DNA of 64,000 nucleotides from Synaphobranchus kaupii. Lineage: Eukaryota; Chordata; Actinopteri; Anguilliformes; Synaphobranchidae. Positions 11,001 through 22,499 of this stretch are shown here, piece after piece; positions within the stretch are counted from its first letter, which is position 1; every line of letters begins with the position of its first letter. A program made the position numbers and the translations under genes. A model generated the notes under the pieces. That model was not told the origin of the DNA and did no database searches. It saw only the letters and a program-made list of their open reading frames with translations. The stretch lies in NCBI GenBank assembly GCA_029718625.1, contig CM056376.1:86470356-86534355 (forward strand). Direction: 5' to 3'.

Positions 11001-12759
11001 TATAAGTTTAAAATCCATGAAAATCAACCATGCGTCAAGAGCATAATGTTGCATAATTAATAGAATTTTGCATCGCAACGTTAAACAGTCTGAAATTGAT
11101 GATTTAATAGCAACTCACCTTTATTAATAGCTACTAGACATCATTTATTGATGCTTATTATACCACGGCATTGTTGAATACTCGGTTCTGATGGGGTCAA
11201 TACGCATTCCAAGGTTGTGCATTGATTTTCACCACTGCCTTTTAACATTGTGTCTTTCGTCCCGCTCTTGTCTCGCTTGCTTTCAACTTGGTTAGCAGCT
11301 AAGTCTCGCAAGCATGCCATTCGAAACCTATGCTGTCCTTTAGTCAACAGTTGTGTTAAGAAAATTATGCATGTTTGGACAATTCAAAACATAAACACAC
11401 TTATACAACCGTAAACACTTCCGGTTTCGATATTTTACTTTCAGCGGTCAAAATAACTTTGGTCTAGCACTCCGCCAAAAACGGGACGCACATCACTGGT
11501 TCTTTGCAGAGTGAAATGATTACACATGCGTCACATACTGACTGATCTACGGTATTCGAGTTTCTGTAGTTTCGCGAAAATCAATGTTTTTCTTTCGTCC
11601 CGGTTCTCCCCTAGTGTATCCGCAAAAAGCTACACGTGTAATGTTGCAATGTGAATTAGGGTTGTCTGCAATCAGTAGTATGCTAGGCTAATATAGCCTA
11701 CAAATCCCTGGCAATGATACAATTTAGCCGTAATAATGATGAATAGGCTACAACACTTAAATTCAACCTGAAAACTATTAGCTAGCTATCCGAGTAGGCT
11801 ACGCAGATGCAGTAGGCCTACGAGCGCAATTATGTCCCGATAAATGAAAATACCATGCAGGATACAGATCGGCCAACGCAATAACGCGCAAGATATAGAA
11901 TGTACAATTACATACCCGGTCAACGGTAGGCCTAGTCTTCACATCATTACCGATTACACACGCAGAACTAGTTACGATAATAGTTTGAGCAGCAGAGCGT
12001 TAGGACGTGAACTATGTAGACTAATCATTGTCACATTTGTTTATTTATTCATTTATTTATTTATTTTCTCCCCACTTACGTATCAGCATCCGTGAACGGC
12101 CACGAACCTCTCGTATCAGAAGCCAGCTCAATGATTATACTAGTCGGACCGCGTCCACGAAGTATCAGATCTCTTTGGTCTCCCACTTCCAGAACGAGGC
12201 AGCGAGTATGCGAACATGACCAACCAATATTCCAGGGCAGGGTGTATGCTTACCGTTTAGGATAGCCCAAGGATCATATAAAGGTTACCGTGCGTTTTAT
12301 ACCTCTGAAGCCAATATAGTCTGTTAATGTTAGCTAGCAATCCAGTTGGAAGGTTTCGAATACAAGCAATAAGGTCCGGGTTACACGACAAGACGCACGC
12401 TTTAAATAGCCAGCTTACGCAACGTGAATATCGCCCTTCCTTGTCTGGGAAATGTTATTTGAATATCGCCAGTTTCCATAGCGGACCATAAGCTTAAATG
12501 ACACTTGCAGTCACTTAGCTTTAGCAACAAATTCAGGAATCCCATTAGTTTTCGCTGACAGTGTGCAGTCATGCATGCAGGGAAGCAGGTCTCGAATGTT
12601 ATTTTAATATATCGCCCTTTTCTTTTGTCTAACAGACCATAAAACTTAAGAATACAGAGCTTGACATCACTTAGCTTTTACGTAGAATTTTGCTGGATTC
12701 CGATTATTTTTTCCCCGGCATGTAGTAGAACATGCAGGATGTGCAGCGCAGAAGATGTT
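11001..12759. other. Leader-side part of the long X-Y unit
   Basis: No convincing coding sequence; a gag would be expected here on the - strand, and only a 68-codon frame (11141-11347, -) is present with no recognisable motif. Two ~165-bp diverged direct repeats lie at about 12425-12570 and 12590-12715, sharing ATATCGCCCTT, GACCATAA and CACTTAGCTTT. T/A-rich tracts occur at 12035-12067. Confidence 0.55.
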
Positions 12760-12941
12760 TTTGTGTGCAGCGGGTGTGCTGACAGGGGATCCACCATGGT
12801 AGGGCGAGGCGGTTAAATAGACCGCCTTGTTATGTGAATGGACTGATGGGTGAATCGTCACTACTCAGCTGAGCTGTCAGCTGATTAACTATGGCCGGGT
12901 TTCACTCTCGTGACCTGCCTGAACTGACGCTATGCTCGATT
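12760..12941 (+). repeat. 182-bp Y repeat (second copy)
   Basis: Direct copy of 7437-7618 with two mismatches that I can see (T/C after GGGGAT, T/C after TAGGG). It is much closer to that copy than to the inverted copy at about 13052-13230. Confidence 0.9.
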
Positions 12942-13051
12942 AGTTATGGATCGATAACTTGAAGGGTTTCTTCTCCTGACTTATTTTTCCATAGAGTTCA
13001 ATAGGAAAAATTGTCAGGAGAAACAACCCTTAAAGTGATCCATCCATATCT
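12942..13051. repeat. Palindromic centre of the composite transposon
   Basis: Two half-sites, each starting near AG(A/T)TATGGAT and running to CTCCTGAC, face each other around a short A/T spacer with CCATAGAGTTCAATAGG. The same centre occurs at about 18218-18336 and 25815-25928. Here each half is separated from its arm by an inserted unit. Confidence 0.85.
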
Positions 13052-13971
13052 AATCGAGTGTAGCGTCAGTTCAGGCAGGCCACAAGAGTGAAACCCGGCC
13101 ATAGGTGAATCAGCTGACAGCTCAGCTGAGTAGTGACGCTACTTGCATGGATTGATTGGTGAATCAAGGCGGTCTATTTAACTGCCTCGCCCTAACATCG
13201 TGGATCCTCTGATGCACGCCCGCTGCACACAAAAACCCCCCCCCTCCACCCCAGCTCCATCCTCTTCAGTTCCCCTTTGCGTACTGACACCTAGCCTATA
13301 TCGCTCCTGCATGGCTAACTAATATGTTCGAGTGCCTATTGATTTCCTTCCTCTCTCCTTCCCTCTTCGGCAACCGCCGGAGCGGTAGCTATAGATCAAC
13401 AAACTTCGTTCTCCAGAAGCAGCCGGCCAGCTCCACGCCGTCCCCAGCTGATGATGCCACCTGCTGGCCTTCAATCCGCCTTCCACCACCGGCTCATTAT
13501 ATATTGACATTTTCATATGTTCTGTCTTGCATTTTTTCTATTCTGTAATCAGCTATTCAGTTAACCGGTGCCAGTCAGCGGCGGATGGACTCCCCCCTCA
13601 GAGTCAGGTTCTGCCCAAGGTATCTTCCTGCTAACAGCAGGGAGTTTTTCCTTGCCACTGTCACCCTAGGCATGCTCTACGGGGGTTCAGGCCCGGTTCC
13701 TTGTAAATTGTTGTGATAATGACACTTAAAAGTGCCATATACATACAACTGATTGAATGGAATCTCTAAAAAACCATTCTCAGTGCTGCCGGTTCTGTTC
13801 TAAGTGCAACCCTATTGGGGGGTTGTTGCTGCTGCCCTCACCGCCATACCCCTGCTTGCTCGCGTTGATTGGCGGGAGGGTTTTTGAACAGAACCATACC
13901 GCCAAACCTAAAATGTATTGTTTTAAGAATGTTAATAAAGCTTTTACTTGAACAACAGTGGTCCTGACTGA
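13052..13971 (-). mobile_element. Short X-Y unit 3 (inverted, in the right palindrome arm)
   Basis: Inverse of unit 1 (6694-7618) with many substitutions and small indels along its length. It begins on the - strand at 13971 with TCAGTCAGGACCACTG, right after the arm end GCCAGATATGCAGT, and ends at 13052 with CTCGATT before AGATATGGATGG. It therefore occupies the mirror-image site of unit 1. Non-coding. Confidence 0.8.
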
Positions 13972-14262
13972 ACTGCATATCTGGCAGCAGAGTGATGGTT
14001 TGAGGCTTATTTGATACCTCAGACCCTTGATGACTTACAGCCATTTTACCAATCATGTATTCCATACTGTTCCAGCATAATTTACAGCTAAATCAAGTCC
14101 CACCCCCCAATTCCCATAGAGATCCATTCAAATGCAGAGATGTTATAGTATCGCTTGTAAGAGTACCAGAAAATAAGATACCAAGAGTCTTTTGATGTTG
14201 TTGGGTTACAGACATCAGGAAGTCATGGCATGCAAAGGCAAAGCATATGCGACCAAATATTA
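13972..14262. repeat. Right palindrome arm
   Basis: Inverse of 6411-6693, ending in the arm terminus ATATGCAGT (read on the - strand). Confidence 0.85.
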
Positions 14263-14510
14263 AAAATTTAAAGGTACAGTCAACTTAGTGTATGTAAACT
14301 TCTGACCCTCTGGAATTGTGATATAGTGAATTAAAAGTGAAATAATCTATCTGTAAACAATTGTTGGAAAAAATACTTGTGTCATGCACAAAGTAGATGT
14401 CCTAACTGACTTGGCAACAGTATAGTTTACTAACATGAAATCTGTGGAGTGGTTAAAAATTAGTTTTAATGACTTCAACCTAAATGTATGTAAACATCCG
14501 ACTTCAACTG
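14263..14510. repeat. Right IR/DR of Sleeping Beauty-like element
   Basis: Inverted relative to 6160-6410, with the inner direct repeat at about 14284-14312 and the outer one at about 14479-14510, followed by TA. Confidence 0.9.
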
Positions 14511-14529
14511 TATATTCAAACATGCAATT

Positions 14530-14745
14530 TGTATGGCAGGTATGTCATCTGCGAAGTTGGCGAGGCATACTTATGATGGCAGTAGTTTTCCCAAGGCATA
14601 GTTTTCTGTGAAAACAAGGAGGCTACTGTACATGCGCCATACCTATACAGTGCCGAGAGTTTTGCACTTTTCAGGGTTTCTCACAGAAATAAATTAAATG
14701 ACCACAGTCTCTCACTCCTTATACATATTAATTTCTATACCCTAT
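14530..14745 (+). repeat. Diverged copy of the dispersed repeat that starts units A and B
   Basis: Blocks ATGGCAGGTATG, GCCATACCTATACAGTGCC, GCACTTTTCAGGGTTTC and ATGACCACAG match 21736-21905 and 24923-25095 in order. Homology fades near 14745. Confidence 0.7.
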
Positions 14746-16766
14746 TGTTTAGCTATACCCAGTGGCTTAGCGGACACCCCCGCAGCCTTCTGATAAGCTG
14801 ATCTTATAAATATGTGTAATGTTTTGTAGTTGATGTATGCTAAATTAGAGACATATGTTAGTTGTTTAGTAGGAAAAAATGTCTAATGGTGTTACATGCT
14901 CTGACAGAGGTGTTATGGAAACATAAGCCAGTCAGCTAATAGATTTGAGTGCATTATGAAGAAGTTTACTATTTTTCTCCAATATACCCATCATACATGC
15001 ATCATTGCATTACCATCCATCAAAAAATGTTGAAGAAATCGTGACTAACTTGCGTATCTTGCATTTGCCCTATTGATCAATTTAACTGATTGCTGGATGA
15101 GGCTGCACAGAGTACCAGAAGAGACATGATTTACAGTTAGGTTACCCCTCTGGCTATGATGATTCTACAAGAGTAAAGCTGGCCCTACCAGGAACTGAGA
15201 ACAGTTCTTCAGAAAAGTTCCTTTATTGACACAAATTAAATAAATGCTACGATGAGATTCTAGAATAACAATGGCAGTATGTCCAGTACAAAATATTTTG
15301 GCTTTGAACATCCATTTATGGCCCAAAGCAGCCTGATGCACTTGTAGACAGCATGAACATGAATCATTTAAACAAGCACGTAGCCTAATGCTCATTGCTA
15401 AAAAAATATTTTCATTTATAAAAAAAAAATTTTTTCTTGTGACAATGGAACAAAATTATATTTAGACCTTGCTGCATCTATCCCTGGTGGCCTGTTCTCT
15501 CATTTTGTATATTTATTTTCAGTCAACACACGGTACCTACAGCAATTAACACTGCACGCACACAATGTTAAAATACTAGATATTTTATCTTATATTGCAA
15601 CCCCCAGGTGTTTAGTTTTTAAAAGCATTAAATCACAATAATGGTGAATCCTTTTACAGTTATTTGGCAAGTTCAAGTTTCCAGTCTTTAGATCCATCTC
15701 CCTGCATGTTTCCATCAATTTCCTTTGAAATACAACTGATTAGCATGTTGCCTGGGTGAAATTAGATTTTTCAGATGCAACAAGGTTGCGGCCACTAGCT
15801 ACATATTGACCGTCAGCACAGATAATGGGAGCTATATTATCTAAATGCCCTGATTAAAGAACAATTCAGAAAAAAAATCCATTAAATAAAAAGGAGGAAG
15901 AGTAATTAGGTGGTTTAAAAATAATTTTTGCATTTTAATTACTTTATTTAGTCACATGCTGCTTTGACGCAAAAACAAACTCAATAGCCAGACAGCAATT
16001 GTTTCTCTGGGTCGCACCCTTTCTTTATTTTTCTCTCCTGGTCTTGTTTTTTTCCTTGCAGTAGAGAGCAATATGTCGCCGTGGCAACACCTCGAAAAGT
16101 CACTGAAATGCCAGGTCTTGCCTGTGTTCGCCTGAGAGAAATAAAACGAACAAGGAGGTGTAAGGAACTTTCACATCACAGTGAGTTTAAACATCACAGA
16201 GGACCGCAAACTGTTCCCTGCATAACCTGTGATTGCTTTTTGTTACATGGTATATACCTGCATATGGTTTTTATTTTTGACCTTGTTATAATAAACCACA
16301 GCCGCGGTGGGAGCAGCAGTTTCCGTTATGAGCTCACGCACATACTGCACGCGTGTTCAGTGCATCACTTGGCAAAGATGATGAACACGTTAAGAATTCA
16401 TTCCCATGATGTTAATAATTAATCAGTGAATAACAACCACATAAATTCTGAATTAATCCCCAGTTCCATGAGAGAATACACCTGCAATTTCATATACAGT
16501 TAATGAAAAGAATTACCTCTATAAATAGAGAGTACATGCCTTGATTGTGTCAAACACACACATTAATGCAACGTATTAATTACATGGAAATAGCATTGAG
16601 ATGATTGATTTTCCAACTAAATACCAAATGTTTTTTCCTGTTGCAAAGGCTTTTGAAGAGTGGTGGATGGGGAACGATACTGAGATTGTTTTAGTTCTAT
16701 TTTTAATACACCATTACCTTAATCTATTGTGTGTGAATGAGAGGTGACGTCTTTAGCATTGTCTTA
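14746..16766. other. No gene recognised
   Basis: A/T-rich unique-looking sequence. The longest open frame (16081-16422, +, 113 codons) has no family signature, no convincing splice context and low-complexity composition; I do not call it a gene. Confidence 0.5.
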
Positions 16767-16768
16767 TA

Positions 16769-17311
16769 CACTGCCTGGCCAAAAAAAAAGTCGCCGTTGC
16801 AACCATCATGCATAGTGCCCACTGTACAAGCCTCTGGAGGCAGTGTTATGATCTGGGGTTGCTTCAATTGGTCAGGTCTAGGCTCAGCAATGTTATGCAG
16901 CAATAAAATTAAGTCAGCTGAGTACCTGAATGTACTGAATGACCAGGTTATCCCATCAATGGGCATATTCCAGGACGACAATGCCAAGATTCACCAGGCT
17001 CAAATTGTGAAAGAGTGGTTCAGGGAGCATGAGGAATCATTTTCACACATGAATTGGCCACCAGAGTCCTGATCTTAACCCCATTGAAAGTCTTTGGGAT
17101 GTGCTGGAGAAGACTTTACTGAGTGGTTCGACTCTCCCGTCGTCAATACAAGATCTCGGGCAAAAATGTATGCAATTCTGGATGGAAATACATGTTGTGA
17201 CGTTACATAAGGTTGTCGAAACAATGCCACGACGAATGCGTGCCGTAATCGAAGCTAAAGGTGGTGCAACGAAATATTAGAGTGTGCAACTTTTTTTTTG
17301 GCCAGGCAGTG
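16769..17311 (+). mobile_element. Internally deleted Tc1-like transposon
   Basis: Terminal inverted repeats of at least 23 bp (CACTGCCTGGCCAAAAAAAA...) match perfectly at both ends and are flanked by TA at 16767-16768 and 17312-17313. Inside, a Tc1/mariner transposase C-terminal half is readable: [10 protein letters not shown], then [11 protein letters not shown] with the second catalytic Asp region. A one-base frameshift follows WPPES, and the third catalytic block (PDLNPIE) lies in the next frame. The DNA-binding N-terminal half and first catalytic residue are deleted. At 543 bp it is a decayed MITE-like derivative. Confidence 0.92.
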
Positions 17312-17313
17312 TA

Positions 17314-18183
17314 TAAAACACCCACACACATGCATGTCAATACACATGCATATGTCAATGTGCCTTTAATAACAGGGGGTGTAATGGAAGTCTTGAGTTA
17401 GACTTTTTTTTTAAATGGTGGCACGTAAAGCAAGAAAATGGTGTCTCATTGGAAAATATACAACCTTTTAATAACAATCTTATGGGCACTTCACACACAT
17501 GTTAATGCAAGGCTCTGAATTTTCAGTTACTGGGTTTCATATTCCAAGTAATTCTGAAATAACCTACATGCCTATGTACAGTAGCTGCTCAAATTGAACA
17601 CATACTAATGTAATTAGCAATGAATATGTGAATAATTAAAGATATGGCAACGTTTTGGGTAATGCAACACCTTCAAAATTCTGATGAAGGAAGAAATACT
17701 TTTTCTTGAACAAAAGTATATGCCAGTTCGTGTAATGAATAAAGATGACTTATTTCCGCACACAGCAAGTTTCCATAATCTAAATCCATGACACCTTTTC
17801 TCTTTTAAAACAATCATTTATTATCCATGTTTCCTCTGAACACAATACATGCAGGCATCATACAGCCAATCATTTTGAGGCTGCCATAAAAGCAACAATC
17901 TTATAAAAACATACTTTAAAGAGACATTTTGAATTAAACATTTATACATTTTCAACACTTTTTTAAGATCTGATGGGAAATTTGTTATACATTCAAATTT
18001 GTTATACATACAAATAATTCATAGTTTAATCATGAAATTACTTAATTGTGCAGGTACCACAATGGGGTGATTTTTTATTTTTTAAATATTTGGCATCCAA
18101 TGTGAGGCTGTATATATGCAATTCCTGCCATAATGTGGAATGTCCAATTATCTGCAACCGCAGTCAGCAGTGGGGTTCACAAA
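17314..18183. other. No gene recognised
   Basis: A/T-rich sequence without coding, RNA or repeat signals that I can name. Confidence 0.5.
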
Positions 18184-18382
18184 TCAAATGAGCCTCAAAC
18201 CATCACTCTGCTGCCAGATATGCAGTGGATATGGATGGATCACTTTAAGGGTTGTTTCTCCTGTATTATTTTCCTATTGAACTCTATGAAAAAATAAATC
18301 AGGAAACAACTCTTTAAATGATCCATCCATATCTATCGCATATCTGGCAGCAGAGTGATGGTTTGAGGCTCGTTTGATATAT
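18184..18382. repeat. Free-standing ~200-bp palindromic element
   Basis: The arm GAGCCTCAAACCATCACTC...CAGATATGCAGT is mirrored by GCATATCTGGCAGCAGAGTG...GAGGCTCGTTTGATA. The centre is the same CTTTAAGGGTTGTTTCTCCTG palindrome as in the two larger elements. It has no Tc1 ends. Its junction reads CAGT then GGATATGG, so it is an empty site for the X-Y units. Confidence 0.85.
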
Positions 18383-18402
18383 ATATATATATATATATAT
18401 AT
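18379..18402. repeat. (AT)n microsatellite
   Basis: AT dinucleotides directly abutting the palindrome. Confidence 0.9.
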
Positions 18403-21400
18403 AGTATATATTAAAGTCTTCATGTTAAATTTTCTTTGTGGCTTAGGTGCTTCAGCCAATAATAGTCTGAGGGTGAGTTGTATTACTCGTAAAAATGTTA
18501 CTACGTAAAAAGTTACTGTGCAATTCCATATTAATCATATTAGATTTCTCCCTGTCTATTTTAAAGTCTGGGAAACAATGCCTGCATATATGCATGTACA
18601 GAACTGGTTCGTCTAGAGCCTCAATGATTTATCAGTGTGCTTGCATTATGGGAATTATGACATGTAGTAATAGGGAACAATTTATATTAAAAAAGATGCG
18701 ATGGCTTATTCCACTTATCTTTGTGTTACGTAGCACTGAAGAATCCAATATTGAGTTTCACCAGAGTAAGTCGCCAGTACTTTTTGCAGTGGCATAGTAG
18801 TTGCTGTAGAATCTTTAGTTATTCTTTGTCTTAATCTCACTGACCACGTTTGGTTACATGGTCTTGTTCATTGGATATTTTATGCATATGCCTAAATTGC
18901 ATACACAGTGTGGTCTCAATCTGCCTCGTCACCGTGCCAGTCTTGTGCATAGAGGGTCTTGTTCTTGACTCCATTATTGGATTATTGGAATGGTAATATA
19001 GACATAACATAATACCCAAATGCCATTGTTGAAAATTACCTTCCACTGTTTGTCTCTGACTCCAAGTTTATTTTGCTGTCTTTATTTATTGCCTGGAGCT
19101 ATTCAAAAGACTCATATATTGTATTACAAATAATAGTTGTAATATTATTGACTAATATAGTACTCATAATCACATGGGTATTTATAGAATCTATCAGAAG
19201 TTATGAGTTGTCCAGAAGAGATGTGTGTTTTGTAAGGGAACAAAACAATGAACACTTTTCACCATATGCAAGGATTGTCTGCACTGGACACTGTATTCCT
19301 GGGATACGTGAGGAGTTGTTCTGGAGTTTCCCCCAGAATACCCACAATGCACCTTGTCTCTAATAACAGAGACGGCGCTGTGGAGCAGAAGAGGAGTAAT
19401 TAGCTTTCTCATTACAGACCAAACACACACACAATATTGCACTGGGCTGGGGTGTCCACTCAGGCAGCGTGCCTGCTTTATTGTTTTATTGTTTCATATT
19501 GATCCATCAGGCAGAGTGGTGATAGCAATCAGGCAGAGAGGCTGCTAAACTTTCACGCCGCATTAATCCCGCATCTCCCCAGTGGCAGCTTGGTTCCCTC
19601 AGGGTCAGCCACCACACCTCTGGGGCTTAGCAGTGGCAGACTTTTTTGATCTCATGTAGTTCCCCTGAACCTCATTTGGCCCGTGAAGCATGTGCACGCT
19701 GATTGAAAAGCACTACAGCTACTGAGGCATCCAGGGTAATTCTCTGACCAAGATTACACCCAGGGAAAGTCAAAGGCCGCACATATTCACCTGGTCATCT
19801 ACTAGCCCTCAGATGGTGATTTCTGTTCAGTGCTCGGTATGCCTAACCAAACACTCCCTGAGTTTTAATGAGAGTAAATGAGAGTAATTACTTTTTGTGG
19901 ATTAGATCTGAAGGCACCAATTTACTTTATAAAAAAAAATCTACTTGTGAATAAACATAAAGCAAATAAAAAAACTCGTAAAATGGCAATTTCACCACCC
20001 CATTTTATCCCGTCCTTGAACTATAATCTGCCAATTTTAGCAATTTTCCTGTGTGTCTTCACTTCTTAATGTGGTTATTTAAAAAGAAAAATAGAAGAAA
20101 TTATTTGATGGGAAACAATGTACTGTCTAAGAAATCAATGTACAAAGAACAAATTATTCTGCCCCTTTGAAGGGAATTGCAGTTTGTGTACAAATCATCT
20201 TCTTTCGATGAAACAACACATTTTGTGCATGCTCTAATATCTGTAAAAGCAATTACCTGTCCCCGATTGAAGAGCCACATAATCTGCAAAAAATACTCCT
20301 AATCTTCTAAATGAATGGCCTGTTGTTCTCTATTCTTCTTCCACCCCTGGCACTGGATGTACAGAGATTGGTGCCGTTTCCTTCAGATCAGTTAACTTGG
20401 CCTTTGGGAGTGTGAGATTCTAATGAGCATGTCTCCCTTTTTCTCATTAGCCTTATCTGGAGCATCAAGTGAGCACGCCATCAGCTCTGACACGGAAAAG
20501 GAAAGAATCTCGCTCCCTTTTCTTTCCTTCTATGTGAAGGTTAAAGCATTCAGTTTGCCCAGGCTCACACTCCCAGACAACTGTCCTAAGAATGAAAAAA
20601 AACCTTCATTTTTTTCAAGGTTTAGAATAACTTCACATGAAAAAGAAGCCCTTGGGTACTGTTACAAATAACGGTGCTGATTGTACCATGGTGCTCTTCT
20701 CATATCAGGATTGTATGAGAATGATGGGCATTAATGGGTAATTGTGACAGCAGAAATTGGAAATATTGGAATTGTCAGATATTCAGATAAGCCTTGTGAA
20801 TCCATATAATTGGTAACAATTCAGTAAATCCTTGACAATCAAGGTGCAGAAACTAGCAGATACATGTTATATGTTATATATTTTATATTCCTGAGTCTTG
20901 TTTAAAACAATAATGAATACACATTTACCATTGATCATAAAATTATGTCATTATTATTTACATGGCAGGTGTATAGTAACCATGTAACCATACATAATGT
21001 ACATATACAGAACCAATTTCATATTTCTACTGACCATTAAGATTACATTTTTACTACAGGATGTCATCAAAGGTATGCATTAACTGTGTTACATCTCATC
21101 TAAAACAAAAGCTAGTGTCTGTGTCCTCTCAATACTGCTAGCCTCATCGCCATTTCAATCGCCAATAACCCAAATGTTTATGCTATTAATCTAGGTCCTT
21201 GGAATGCTTGAATAGACCATAAAGCCCTATTGCTCAATTAGATTATGCAGCTGATAAAATTGTTGGAGCCCAAGTGTACATACTTGGGTGGAGGGTATAT
21301 GCAGAGGTTTACTGTGTGTACATAATTTTTTCATAGCACTCAGCTATGCCCTGAACTGAATCCTATTAAAATAGGATATGCAAGAAATAAACATAACAAA

Positions 21401-21735
21401 AAACAATGAAGATTTAAAAGCATGTCTATCACAATCTTTATATTTTTAGTGTCTTGGAACTGTGAATGCATAATTAGTATGATTTCATTGATTACATAGG
21501 AGTGGATCTGCATTTCAAAAAACTAGGAAAACTGAAAAAGCTAATGTAAAAAGCAAAGATAACATTGCTGGTATGTTTACAGAAGCAAAGAAGGGATTAT
21601 TCCACACTGCTGTGGACCACAGTGCATGGTGTTTACCCCTCCCCTCCTTAATCATCTAAGGTCAGGCTAGTTTTTAATGTGCTCTCTGACAGGTTTTATC
21701 TGAGAATTCATGTGTGTACCATAGACATTACAGTT
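18403..21735. other. No gene recognised; two candidate conserved non-coding blocks
   Basis: No supported exon. Two stretches (about 19360-19680 and 20400-20640) are less A/T-rich, free of recognisable repeats and contain clustered homeobox- and SOX-like words (TAATTAG, ATTGTTT). They are flagged as hypotheses in the findings. The remainder is plain A/T-rich sequence. Confidence 0.4.
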
Positions 21736-22213
21736 ATTGGGATGGCAGGTATGCCATCCGCCAAGTTACGGCTTGGCGGGGCATGCCCTATACCTATACA
21801 GCACCGAGAGATTGGCACTTTTCAGGGTTTCCTACAGAAGTAACCACAATGACCACAGACTCTCAGCCCTTACAAACATTAACTTCTGTATGTTCTGACC
21901 TCATGTAACCACACAGCATTCAGATAGAACTTCACACATCCACACAATAAAGCCCCAAACTTGGGGTATTTTGTGGTTTTTCTCCTTCTGCTTCTTCTTT
22001 CTTCTCATTCTTCTTCTTCTTCCCATTTTTCCTGCCTACCCAGAGACCCTCACTACCTGCCTGCCTCCGTACCCTCAAAGAATAATTCTCCCCATTGGAT
22101 AACAACATCGCATACTTGCTCTCCCAAGCTTATCGCCCAATAAAAACGCTTCAACTAATCTACACACATCACAGAATCACAGACAAAACCGCTATATGGC
22201 TTTATGTATTTCC

Positions 22214-22440
22214 CAAAGCTACTGTGGCCTAATGGTTAGAGTTGCTGCCTCTCACACAGAGGATTGGGGGTTTGAGCCCAACAGGACACAAAATTATTTT
22301 CGACAAAAACAATGTGCAACTGTTAAATACTTTTCATTTATTACTTACTGTTATTATTTTCACATTAACAAACATATTTTTATTGCAAAGGCAAAAGACG
22401 TTTCTAATATTAACTGTTCAATGTTTCACTTGTATTTCAC
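22214..22440 (+). mobile_element. tRNA-derived SINE-like copy A1
   Basis: An A-box-like TGGCCTAATGG (22225-22235) and a B-box-like GGTTTGAGCCC (22269-22279) are spaced as in a tRNA head. The B box departs from consensus by a C-to-T change. The A/T-rich body with AATGTGCAACTGTTAA and TTTATTGCAAAGGCAAA recurs in copies A2 and B1. Confidence 0.65.
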
Positions 22441-22499
22441 TTGTACTACAGCGAAATGGTGAAAGTCAGACGGACACTGACAAATGGCCTATAGACTAT

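Larger units (their letters stand above)
7619..12941 (-). mobile_element. Long X-Y unit: 5.3-kb DIRS-type YR retroelement, decayed
   Basis: The unit starts directly at the end of short unit 1 with the same X sequence (7619-7767) and ends with the same 182-bp Y sequence (12760-12941). Between them lie a ~165-bp minisatellite (7860-8760) and, on the - strand, a broken RT, RNase H and YR N-terminal coding region (about 11000-8990). Read on the - strand the order is Y end, leader, RT, RNase H, YR, minisatellite, X end. That X and Y are the termini of a DIRS-type element is inferred from the coding content and the absence of a target duplication. An alternative is a DIRS fragment captured by an unrelated element. 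Confidence 0.6.
6160..14510. mobile_element. 8.35-kb composite bounded by Sleeping Beauty-like IR/DR ends
   Basis: The left end begins CAGTTGAAGTC and the right end is its inverse, GACTTCAACTG. Both are flanked by TA (6158-6159 and 14511-14512), the Tc1/mariner target. Each end has the two direct repeats typical of the Sleeping Beauty group, carrying GTTTACATACACT. Homology between the arms continues far past the ends, through 6160-7618 versus 14510-13052, with an ~110-bp palindromic centre at 12942-13051. No Tc1 transposase remains. The structure is an ancestral ~1.2-kb palindromic Tc1 element into which units of another family inserted (6694-7618, 7619-12941, 13052-13971). Confidence 0.85.

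Noticed and set aside
16081..16422. 113-codon open frame (+)
   Set aside because: No recognisable domain, low-information composition and no splice or homology support; likely chance.
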